Source of the DNA: Microlunatus sagamiharensis
Lineage (GTDB): Bacteria > Actinomycetota > Actinomycetes > Propionibacteriales > Propionibacteriaceae
Reading direction: 5' to 3'
Assembly (NCBI RefSeq): GCF_900105785.1
Contig: NZ_LT629799.1
Location: 2,666,001-2,730,000, forward strand
Length of the DNA: 64,000 nucleotides
In this document: positions 25,182 to 31,969 of the stretch, in pieces
Position numbering within the stretch: the first letter of the stretch is position 1
How the letters are laid out: every line of letters begins with the position of its first letter
Notes under the pieces: model-generated
Database searches by the model: none
What the model was told of the DNA's origin: nothing
What the model saw: the letters and a program-made list of their open reading frames with translations, nothing else
Position numbers and translations under genes: made by a program

Positions 25182-25948
25182 GCAGGTCTCTGCGGGTGCT
25201 GCTCACCCCCGGTGACATGGGCCCCGGTGAATGGTCTGACGTGGCCCACGTACTAACAAGCCGTGGCCATCAGGTCCTCCTCGACACCGACCTGAGCTAC
25301 GACCGCGGCATCTTGTCCGCGGCCGGCACCCAGCTGCAGCGCCTCCACGACTCGACCTTCTGGGCCCTCCGCGGCGTCCAGCACGTCGACGTCGCCGTCG
25401 GGATCGGCATGGGTGCCGGTCCGGCCGCGGCTATGGCCGCCGAAGGGCGAGCGCGATCAGCGGTCCTCATCGATCCAGACCTCACCGCCTTCGCCACGAC
25501 GCACCCCGACAATCTCGACCAGCTCGCCCCCGACGCCAAGCTCGAACTCGCCGCCGAGATCGGTACTCGCCTCGAGCCCTATGCCGACAACCTCACGTAC
25601 GGCCCCCTCACCCGAGAGATGGTCGACATCCTCTGCGGCGTCTTCACCGCAGACATGTGGCGCCAACGCCAGGCGGATCTGGTCGCGCACTTCCTCACAA
25701 GCCGCGTCGCCACCGATCGATCACTGCGACCAACCCCAGCCAACCTCCAGGCCTCTGACTGGACAGCCGCCGCTGCCACCGCACCCGTGCGCATCTGGCT
25801 GACAGCCGGCAACGAGTCCATCGACACCGCCCTCCGAGACGCCGGTCTGAACGTCACCCTCACCGCCTGGGGTCCAGCGCCATGGATCCAAAGCCCCGAC
25901 GAACTCTCAAGCGCAATCGAGACCACAACAGACCCCACGATCCCCTGA
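25178..25948 (+). CDS. Alpha/beta-hydrolase-like protein lacking the nucleophile serine
   Basis: A 256-residue protein from GTG 25178, overlapping the permease stop by 4 bp. It has the fold outline of an alpha/beta hydrolase: LRVLLTPGDMGPGEWSDVAH at the oxyanion loop, HQVLLDTDLS, and VAVGIGMGAGPAAAMAAEGR where the GxSxG elbow should be. There the serine position reads methionine within GIGMGAG. A lid-like region and VRIWLTAGNESID follow. It may bind a ligand rather than hydrolyse, perhaps as part of the ABC system. The stop is 7 bp from repeat site 15. Confidence 0.6.
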   Translation: MSRSLRVLLTPGDMGPGEWSDVAHVLTSRGHQVLLDTDLSYDRGILSAAGTQLQRLHDSTFWALRGVQHVDVAVGIGMGAGPAAAMAAEGRARSAVLIDPDLTAFATTHPDNLDQLAPDAKLELAAEIGTRLEPYADNLTYGPLTREMVDILCGVFTADMWRQRQADLVAHFLTSRVATDRSLRPTPANLQASDWTAAAATAPVRIWLTAGNESIDTALRDAGLNVTLTAWGPAPWIQSPDELSSAIETTTDPTIP

Positions 25949-25954
25949 CAACCT

Positions 25955-25984
25955 CATCGCAAGCCGACCGTCTATCGAAAGACC
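25955..25984 (+). repeat. Island hairpin repeat site 15 (B unit)
   Basis: ATCGCAAGCCGACCGTCTAT followed by CGAAAGAC. The core is intact; the stem is reduced to TCG/CGA. Confidence 0.8.
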
Positions 25985-26018
25985 CGCACGGCGACCTCTC
26001 GCCCGGCAGGATGTCCAT

Positions 26019-26567
26019 GTGGACATCGGCAGCAGCAGCGCCGCTTTCGGTGCGTGGGGCCGAGTCAGGGTCACGCGCAGTGCTGCGTATCGCGACCTCA
26101 TCAGGCCGTATCAGCTCTACGCCGATGGACACCGAGTCGGAGAGGTGCGAGCCCGTCAGTCCGTTGACATCCCGCTTCCCGTAGGAAGACGCTCGCTGGA
26201 GGCGCGGATCGACTGGTGTCGCAGCAAGGTCGTTCAGGTGGATGTCCTCGAGCAGGAGTGCGTGGATCTGACGGTCGGCACGGGAAACTTCCTCGCGATC
26301 GTTCCTCCCGCACGTGGCTACATCCGGCTGAGGAGAGGCACTCCCTCCTCGGAGCTGGCGCCGGCTATCGTGCGCCTCCTCATCGGTGCGGTCCTGCTTG
26401 TCGCTGCCGTAGCCGGCTTGCTCCACGGTTGGTCTGGAGACGCTCTGACTGGCGCGCGGGGCCTTCCGCTCCTGTTGATGGTGGTCGTCGGCGCCCTTGG
26501 CGCCGTGACGGTCGTCGACGGGATCATCAGACTGCTGACCGTGCGCTTCGGGCAGTCGGGCGCGTAG
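26019..26567 (+). CDS. Hypothetical membrane protein with PEGA-like beta domain
   Basis: A 182-residue protein from GTG 26019. The N-terminal half forms a strand-rich domain (YQLYADGHRVGEVRARQSVD, IPLPVGRRSLEARIDWCRSK, ECVDLTVGTGNF), like a short PEGA-type sandwich. Two transmembrane helices follow (IVRLLIGAVLLVAAVAGLLH and PLLLMVVVGALGAVTVVDGI). It resembles the soluble part of the 18266 gene product. Function unknown. It is the only gene between sites 15 and 16. Confidence 0.6.
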   Translation: MDIGSSSAAFGAWGRVRVTRSAAYRDLIRPYQLYADGHRVGEVRARQSVDIPLPVGRRSLEARIDWCRSKVVQVDVLEQECVDLTVGTGNFLAIVPPARGYIRLRRGTPSSELAPAIVRLLIGAVLLVAAVAGLLHGWSGDALTGARGLPLLLMVVVGALGAVTVVDGIIRLLTVRFGQSGA

Positions 26568-26577
26568 GCGCTAGCGA

Positions 26578-26640
26578 GATCGCAGGCCGGCCGAGGGATA
26601 GGCCCTCAGTCGCCGTTAGGCGACGGTCTTGCGAGACCTG
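26578..26640 (+). repeat. Island hairpin repeat site 16 (A + B units)
   Basis: The A unit is degenerate (CGCAGGCCGGCCGAGGGATA). The B core GTTAGGCGACGGTCTTGCGA begins 34 nt after the A core. The perfect 3' hairpin is GGTCT (26625-26629), loop TGCG, AGACC (26634-26638). Confidence 0.8.
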
Positions 26641-26663
26641 CCTCTAGCTTGAGGGTGCCGTCG

Positions 26664-27002
26664 TCAGGTCAGAATCTCCCGCAGTCGCTGCCGAACAAGT
26701 GCGAGCCCCTCGGAGTCCAGGTCGTAGACCACGGTCAGGGGCAGTTCGAGGGTTGCTGCCGCATCTGCTGTCAGCGTCAGCGTCAACCGCGCTCCGCTCA
26801 AGTCGAAGGTTTCGACCCCGCCATAGACGACTGCTGCACCGTTGCGCACCAGGCAGCAGACGTCGTCCTTCGGCGCCTGATCGCCGGCCGGTCCCCGATA
26901 TGCGCGTTGCAACTCCAACGTCTCACTCAAGCCCACGTCGTTCAGCACCAGCACTCGAACGCCGAGCTCGGGGTCATCGATCCAGCCAGCGCGAAACGCC
27001 AT
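26664..27002 (-). CDS. Imm10-like immunity protein
   Basis: A 112-residue protein: MAFRAGWIDDPELGVRVLVL, LSETLELQRAYR, DDVCCLVRNGAAVVYGGVET, FDLSGARLTLTLTADAAATL and a final LVRQRLREIL helix. The order (strand pair, CL.. strand, YGGV turn, RL.L.L strand, AA..L helix) fits the Imm10 family of immunity proteins, which counter polymorphic toxins. No toxin gene lies nearby, so it would be an orphan immunity gene. It is the only gene between repeat sites 16 and 17. Confidence 0.6.
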   Translation of the reverse strand: MAFRAGWIDDPELGVRVLVLNDVGLSETLELQRAYRGPAGDQAPKDDVCCLVRNGAAVVYGGVETFDLSGARLTLTLTADAAATLELPLTVVYDLDSEGLALVRQRLREILT

Positions 27003-27083
27003 GGCTGCCTCCAGTCCGCTCGTGTGTCAGTGGGGACAACATCTTCAGCATCTCAGCGGAGTGCAGGAGCGGGTCGCCCTGGC

Positions 27084-27150
27084 AGTTCGCAAGCCGACTG
27101 TCCTGCAGGTAGCCGCAGCGCCGGAAGACGACCGTCGTGTGAGACGCCGG
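27084..27150 (+). repeat. Island hairpin repeat site 17 (A + B units)
   Basis: The A unit TTCGCAAGCCGACTGTCCTG and the B unit GGAAGACGACCGTCGTGTGA have cores 34 nt apart. The B part keeps the CGTC (27133-27136) / GACG (27143-27146) hairpin. Confidence 0.8.
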
Positions 27151-27166
27151 GGTAGTGAGAAAGCCT

Positions 27167-27604
27167 TCAGCTCTCGACCACCAACCAGGGCGGTGTCGCC
27201 TCGTAGTCCGAAGTCTCGGGCAGCAGTAGGACGGGCGTTTTGGTGACGCTGCTCAAGATCTGCATCAGGGCGACGATGTCCTCGACGTCCTGCGCCTCGC
27301 GCACATCGCGAGGGTTGCCCTGGAGATCAATACAGCTCAGATCCCAGAGACAACTCGTCCACGTCTGCCGGCCAACCTTGATCGCAACCGAGAAGCTGCC
27401 GTCAAAGACAGGGACCCAGTTTGAGTGCAGCGCGGACCAGTCGGACGCCAGGTCTCGTCCCTTCACAGGCAGGCCTTGCTGCGAAGCCGTCGCGAGGAAC
27501 TGTAGCCAATGGGCGGGTTCAACCGGCCGGCAAACGACCTCGATCAGTGCCCCGTCGCTGCTAGCGACCACCCTCAAGAGCCTCTGGGACTCGGACGGAT
27601 CCAT
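27167..27604 (-). CDS. Hypothetical cytosolic protein
   Basis: A 145-residue protein from ATG 27604: MDPSESQRLLRVVASSDGAL, IEVVCRPVEPAHWLQFLATA, then WVPVFDGSFSVAIKVGRQTW, LSCIDLQGNPRDVREAQDVE and a closing TPPWLVVES. It is an alpha/beta protein of the size range of immunity proteins; I recognise no family. The longer upstream frame is rejected because it runs through repeat site 18. The stop is 17 bp from repeat site 17. Confidence 0.6.
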   Translation of the reverse strand: MDPSESQRLLRVVASSDGALIEVVCRPVEPAHWLQFLATASQQGLPVKGRDLASDWSALHSNWVPVFDGSFSVAIKVGRQTWTSCLWDLSCIDLQGNPRDVREAQDVEDIVALMQILSSVTKTPVLLLPETSDYEATPPWLVVES

Positions 27605-27637
27605 CCCACAATGGTGACATCGACGCCTGCAACGCCC

Positions 27638-27695
27638 TTCCCGCAAGCCGTCCGCCCTATGCAACCAGGGAACGAACTGGCTAGCGGGCCGTAAG
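27638..27695 (+). repeat. Island hairpin repeat site 18 (A + degenerate B)
   Basis: CCGCAAGCCGTCCGCCCTAT is a clear A-type core. About 37 nt later comes TAGCGGGCCGTAAGG, a poor B unit resembling site 4. Confidence 0.65.
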
Positions 27696-27711
27696 GACGC
27701 AGAACTTGCAC

Positions 27712-27762
27712 CTTGTGCGAGCCGACCGCCTGCGTTGACCGCAAGCCGTCCGTTCTGCGGTG
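27712..27762 (+). repeat. Island hairpin repeat site 19 (B-like then A)
   Basis: GTGCGAGCCGACCGCCTGCG is followed by a perfect A hairpin: ACCGCA (27737-27742) / TGCGGT (27755-27760) around the 12-nt loop AGCCGTCCGTTC. It is the last copy in the window. Confidence 0.8.
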
Positions 27763-28163
27763 ACGCGCCTGCTCGCCCGCTACCTGCTCGGTTCAGGCTC
27801 GGCACGATTCCCGTAAGACCCGCCCGAGAAAAAGCCCGGTGAAGGGGGCTCATACGGAGAAGGTTGACCACGCTCTATCGGCGTCTCACGGTGCTAGAAC
27901 TGTTCCGATTGCGCCACGTCACCTGAGCCGTTGCAGCCATGTGGAGGGACGGGAGCGGACAAGGAGACTCCTGGCTGCACGAGTCCGACGCTGCACCAGT
28001 CCGACTCGGACAGAGATGCGGGCAGCGCGAAACCGATCCCCCTCGGAGCGCCGGGATTCCACCCGTTCGGCGCCCTCCTCCTTCCACTCCCCCCACCAAG
28101 TCGGATGGCCGTCGCGCGACCATCAGCAAACGCGTCGAGAGGGACACGGCCTACCCTCGCCCC
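27763..28163. other. Right island boundary
   Basis: About 400 bp without a supported gene. It holds no further repeat copy, tRNA or attachment-like direct repeat that I can see, and ends in the TACCCT -10 box (28152-28157) of the next gene. Confidence 0.45.
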
Positions 28164-29501
28164 GTGCCGACCTCGACCGGATCCCTCGTCGCCGTGGTCG
28201 GGGGCGGCCTGGCCGGGATGGCCGCGGCCGCCCGCCTGGCCAAGATGGGCCACCGCGTCCGGCTGCACGAGGCGACGGACCGGCTCGGCGGGGCGTGGGC
28301 GCCGTACGCGCTGGCGGGCCCCGACGCCGGGCCGGCGCCCGTGCTGGTCGACGACGCCCCGGCCGTGCTGACCTTCCCCGCGCCGTGGCGCGACCTGTTC
28401 CGCAAGAGCGGGCGGCCGCTCGAGGCCGAGCTGGCCCGCGCCGGGTACGCGCTCGCGCCGGCCCCGCCCACCGTGGTCCACCACGATGACGGCAGCAGCC
28501 TCGCCCTGCCCAGCGACCGCGGCGAGCAGCAGGAGGTGCTGCTCCGCGCGTACGGGCCAGCGGCGGCCGCCCGCTGGCAGCACCTCCTCGACTCCCTCGA
28601 CGACGTCTGGCAGGCGCTGCGCCCGCTCGGGCTGGAGGAGCCCTGGGAGCCCGGTTCGCTGAACCGCGACCTCGCCCGCCGCCTGCGGTCGCGCCGGAGC
28701 CTCGCCGACCTCGCCGACGACCTCGGCGACCCGCACCTGCGCGCGCTGGTGCGCGCGACCGCGTACCGGCTGGGCACCACACCGGAGCAGGCCCCCGCGC
28801 TCGCCGCGGTCGGCCTGCTCGTGGAGCGGACGTTCGGCCGCTGGCAGGTCGTCGCCGAGCGGGGCCGCCCGCTCGACACGGGCCGCACCTCCGTGTTGGT
28901 CGAGACCCTGGCCGCGCGGCTCGGGCTGCGGAAGGTCGAGGTGCGGCTGGGCTCCCGCGTCGAGGGGGTCGAGACCGCCGACCGAGCGGTGACGGGCGTC
29001 CGGACGTCCGACGCCGGGACCGAGCCGGCCGACGCCGTCGTCCTCGCCGTCGACCCCTGGACGGCTGCGTCCCTGGCCCCCGCGCCGACCGCGCGGTCGT
29101 TGCGCCGGTCGCTGCGCCGGGCGTCCCCGGCCCGGCTCCCCCGGGCCGAGCACGTGCTCCTCGAGGAGGGCGGGTCCGGCGACTCCCCGGCCCCCGGGCA
29201 GCCCGTGGCCGAGCACCTCCACCTCGACGCCGACGGGCGGCCGCTGGTGGTGACGCTCCGGCGACTCGGTGACCGGCTGGTCCGGACCACCGTGGACCAC
29301 CGGGCGGACCACCTCGAGGACCGGCCCGGGGCGGGGCTCGTGACCGACGGCTTCCGCGGCTGGCGCCGACGGCCAGGCACCGCCACGCCCACCCCCGGCC
29401 TGGCCCTCGCCGGAGCCGCCTCCCCCAGCGGCCCGAGCCCCTGGGCGGTGGCGCAGAGCGGGGCTCTCGCGGCGTACGCCGTGGCCGGGCGGCGCGACTA
29501 G
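28164..29501 (+). CDS. FAD-dependent oxidoreductase (phytoene-desaturase-like)
   Basis: A 445-residue flavoprotein. The N-terminal dinucleotide-binding motif is VAVVGGGLAGMAAAARLAKM, then the acidic HEATDRLGGAWAPY, and the C-terminal FAD-contact motif LALAGAASPSGPSPWAVAQS. The pattern fits amine-oxidase/carotenoid-desaturase relatives. GTG 28164 is 6 nt after a TACCCT -10 box, so the start is probably leaderless. Substrate unknown. Confidence 0.8.
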   Translation: MPTSTGSLVAVVGGGLAGMAAAARLAKMGHRVRLHEATDRLGGAWAPYALAGPDAGPAPVLVDDAPAVLTFPAPWRDLFRKSGRPLEAELARAGYALAPAPPTVVHHDDGSSLALPSDRGEQQEVLLRAYGPAAAARWQHLLDSLDDVWQALRPLGLEEPWEPGSLNRDLARRLRSRRSLADLADDLGDPHLRALVRATAYRLGTTPEQAPALAAVGLLVERTFGRWQVVAERGRPLDTGRTSVLVETLAARLGLRKVEVRLGSRVEGVETADRAVTGVRTSDAGTEPADAVVLAVDPWTAASLAPAPTARSLRRSLRRASPARLPRAEHVLLEEGGSGDSPAPGQPVAEHLHLDADGRPLVVTLRRLGDRLVRTTVDHRADHLEDRPGAGLVTDGFRGWRRRPGTATPTPGLALAGAASPSGPSPWAVAQSGALAAYAVAGRRD

Positions 29502-29634
29502 CCGCAGTCCGGGGACCCCTCGGGAGGGGGTTCTCCACCCCTCGGCCGGACCTCGGTCTCGGCCGGGTCGGGCCCGCCGACGCCGCCGTATAGTGGGCCG
29601 TCCGTTTTGCCCCTGCCGTACCCCCACCGGATGG

Positions 29635-31821
29635 ATGACCCTGTTGGTGACCGAGGCGCGCCCCGACCCGCTCGCGAGCGAGATCGCTGTCGAGCAGGCG
29701 CACGTCGACCTCGTCTACGCCCGGCTCGGCGAGGCGACCCGCTCGGCCCAGCAGGTCGCGACCGCCGGCCGTTCGCTGCACAGCTCCGACCGTGAGTCCT
29801 ACGTGCGCGAGGAGGACGGCACCCGCCTCTACGAGCGCGACGTCTTCGCCTTCCAGTCGGCCAAGCGGCTCGCCGTCCTCGACGCCGAGCACGAGGGCCT
29901 CGTCTTCGGCCGCCTCGACCGCACCGACGGCGAGGTCCGCTACGTCGGCCGCATCGGTGTGCGCGACGAGGACTACGAACCGCTGGTGATCGACTGGCGC
30001 GCCCCGGCCGCCGAGCCCTTCTACCGCGCCACGCCGACCCAGCCGATGCAGGTGGTCCGTCGCCGGGTGCTGCGCTGCCAGGGGCCGACGGTCGTCGGCA
30101 TCGAGGACGACCTGCTCGACTCCGAGAACGCCGACGGCGGCCTCGTGGTGATCGGCGAGGGTGCGCTGATGGCCGCGCTCTCCCGGGCCCGCGGGCACCA
30201 GATGCGCGACATCGTCGCCACGATCCAGGCCGAGCAGGACGAGGCCATCCGCGCGCCCTACCAGGGCTTCACGCTGATCTCGGGCGGCCCCGGGACCGGC
30301 AAGACGGTCGTCGGGCTGCACCGCGCGGCCTATCTCCTCTACTCCAACCGCCGGCGCTTCGAGTCCGGCGGCGTGCTGGTCGTCGGCCCGAGCCGCGTCT
30401 TCCTCAACTACATCGAGCGCGTGCTGCCGAGCCTCGGCGAGGAGTCGGTCACGCTGCGCTCGATGGGCTCGGTCCCCTCCGACGTGCTGGCCGTGACCGG
30501 CGAGCGCGTCGACGACGCCCCGACCGCCGCGGTGAAGGGCAGCCTGCGGATGCTGCCGGTGCTCAAGCGCCTGGTGCTCGAGCCGCTCGCCGACCAGCCG
30601 CTGGAGCTGCGCGTCGTCGTGCAGGGCCAGGTGCTCGTGCTGCGGTCGGGCCAGCTGGCGGGCATCCGCCGTGACGTGCTGTCGCACCACAAGCTCAACG
30701 CCGGCCGGGAGGCCGCGGAGAAGGCGCTGCTCAACGCGCTCTGGCGCTCGCGGCCGCGCGAGGTCGACATGGAGCGCGACGAGTTCGACGACGTGGTCAC
30801 CAGCCTCGCGTCCTTCACGACGTTCGGCCACGCCTGGTGGCCCAGCGTGAGCGCGACCTCGGCGCTGCGCCGGCTCTCCGACCCGGCGCTCGCCGCACGG
30901 CTGTCGGAGGGTTCGCTGGAGCGCGCCGAGGCCGAGCTGCTCAGCGCCGGCACGGCCGACCTGGACCGGCTCGGTCCGACCGTCGCCGACGCCGCCCTCC
31001 TCGACGAGCTCGTGCACCTGCTCGGCCCGGTGCCCGCGCCGCCGGAGGAGAACGAGACCTCGCTCTTCCTCGACGCCGACTCCGAGTACGCCGAGATCGT
31101 CACGACCGCCGACCGGCTCAGCGTGCAGCGCGAGGTCGACCCCTTCGACCTCCCGCACCGCACCTACGCCCACGTGCTGATCGACGAGGCGCAGGACGTC
31201 ACGCCGATGCAGTGGCGGATGCTGCGGCGCCGCGGCGCGAGCGCCAGCTGGACCATCGTCGGCGACGGCGCGCAGAGCTCCTGGCCCGACGCCGCCGAGG
31301 CCGACCGCGCCCTGCGCGAGATCATCGGCACCGCGCCGGTCCGGCGCTTCCGGATGAGCACCAACTACCGCAGCCCCGCCGAGGTCTTCGACCTCGCCTC
31401 GCGCGTCGTCGTCGAGGCCTACCCGGAGGCCGACCTGCCCACGGCGGTGCGGTCCACCGGGGTCGAGCCGCTGCTGGCGGTCGCGCAGGACCTGCGCCGC
31501 GACGTGGTCGAGCAGGTGCGCGCCCTGCTCGGGCAGGTCGACGGCACGGTCGGCGTCGTCTGCCCGCCGTCGCGCCGGGACACCGTGCTGGCCGACCTGG
31601 AGGGCGCCGCGCTCGACGGGGCGGACCGGATCGCCGTCGTGACCTCGCTGGAGTCCAAGGGCCTGGAGTACGACGGCGTCCTCGTCGTCACGCCGGACGA
31701 CGTGGTGGCCGAGTCCCCCGGCGGCGTGCGCTCGCTCTACGTGTCGCTGACCCGCCCGACGCAGCGCCTCGTCACCCTCGACGAGGGCCGCCCCGGACGG
31801 TGGCGCCCGGCAGGAGCCTGA
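29635..31821 (+). CDS. HelD/HelR-like ATPase (RNA polymerase recycling)
   Basis: A 728-residue UvrD/Rep-related ATPase. The N-terminal coiled region is ASEIAVEQAHVDLVYARLGE. Walker A is LISGGPGTGKTVVGLHRAAY, Walker B VLIDEAQDVTPMQW, motif III TIVGDGAQSSWP, motif IV FRMSTNYRSP, and later motifs VVTSLESKGLEYD and LYVSLTRPTQRL. Actinobacterial HelD/HelR proteins clear stalled or rifampicin-bound RNA polymerase from DNA. ATG 29635 is chosen; GTG 29647 is possible. TATAGT at 29589-29594 is a likely -10 box. Confidence 0.85.
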   Translation: MTLLVTEARPDPLASEIAVEQAHVDLVYARLGEATRSAQQVATAGRSLHSSDRESYVREEDGTRLYERDVFAFQSAKRLAVLDAEHEGLVFGRLDRTDGEVRYVGRIGVRDEDYEPLVIDWRAPAAEPFYRATPTQPMQVVRRRVLRCQGPTVVGIEDDLLDSENADGGLVVIGEGALMAALSRARGHQMRDIVATIQAEQDEAIRAPYQGFTLISGGPGTGKTVVGLHRAAYLLYSNRRRFESGGVLVVGPSRVFLNYIERVLPSLGEESVTLRSMGSVPSDVLAVTGERVDDAPTAAVKGSLRMLPVLKRLVLEPLADQPLELRVVVQGQVLVLRSGQLAGIRRDVLSHHKLNAGREAAEKALLNALWRSRPREVDMERDEFDDVVTSLASFTTFGHAWWPSVSATSALRRLSDPALAARLSEGSLERAEAELLSAGTADLDRLGPTVADAALLDELVHLLGPVPAPPEENETSLFLDADSEYAEIVTTADRLSVQREVDPFDLPHRTYAHVLIDEAQDVTPMQWRMLRRRGASASWTIVGDGAQSSWPDAAEADRALREIIGTAPVRRFRMSTNYRSPAEVFDLASRVVVEAYPEADLPTAVRSTGVEPLLAVAQDLRRDVVEQVRALLGQVDGTVGVVCPPSRRDTVLADLEGAALDGADRIAVVTSLESKGLEYDGVLVVTPDDVVAESPGGVRSLYVSLTRPTQRLVTLDEGRPGRWRPAGA

Positions 31822-31835
31822 GCCCGAGGTCATCC

Positions 31836-31855
31836 CTACCCTCACGTGAGGGTAG
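31836..31855 (+). promoter_or_regulatory. MerR-type operator in a 19-bp-spaced promoter
   Basis: CTACCCTCACGTGAGGGTAG is a perfect 20-bp palindrome. It falls between a weak -35 (GGTCAT, 31828-31833) and a -10 box (TAGAGT, 31853-31858) separated by 19 bp, the over-long spacing typical of MerR-activated promoters. The operon downstream ends with a merR gene, so autoregulation is likely. Confidence 0.8.
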
Positions 31856-31969
31856 AGTTCCGTCCTGCTGCCGCACCGCGCAGCCGGGCGCGCCGAGCCG
31901 CGTCCGCCCGGGCCGCGCACCGCCGCGCGGCACGAGCCCCCGCGCTCCAGCGAACCCGAACGGAACCCC

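Noticed and set aside
8155-27762. A classical integron with attC sites
   Set aside because: No integrase gene or attI is present, and the sites lack the paired RYYYAAC/GTTRRRY core sites of attC; only scattered GTTAGSC matches occur. The array resembles an integron in layout only.
8155-27762. CRISPR array
   Set aside because: Repeats are degenerate and separated by hundreds of bases of coding DNA, not by uniform spacers; there are no cas genes.
27163-27871. Longer 234-codon version of the 27167 gene
   Set aside because: The extra N-terminus runs through repeat sites 18 and 19 and has no conserved pattern; ATG 27604 opens the folded part.
29501-29592. Rifampicin-associated element before the HelD gene
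   Set aside because: GC-rich inverted stretches (CCCCTCGGGAGGGG) are present, but I cannot match them to the known element with confidence.
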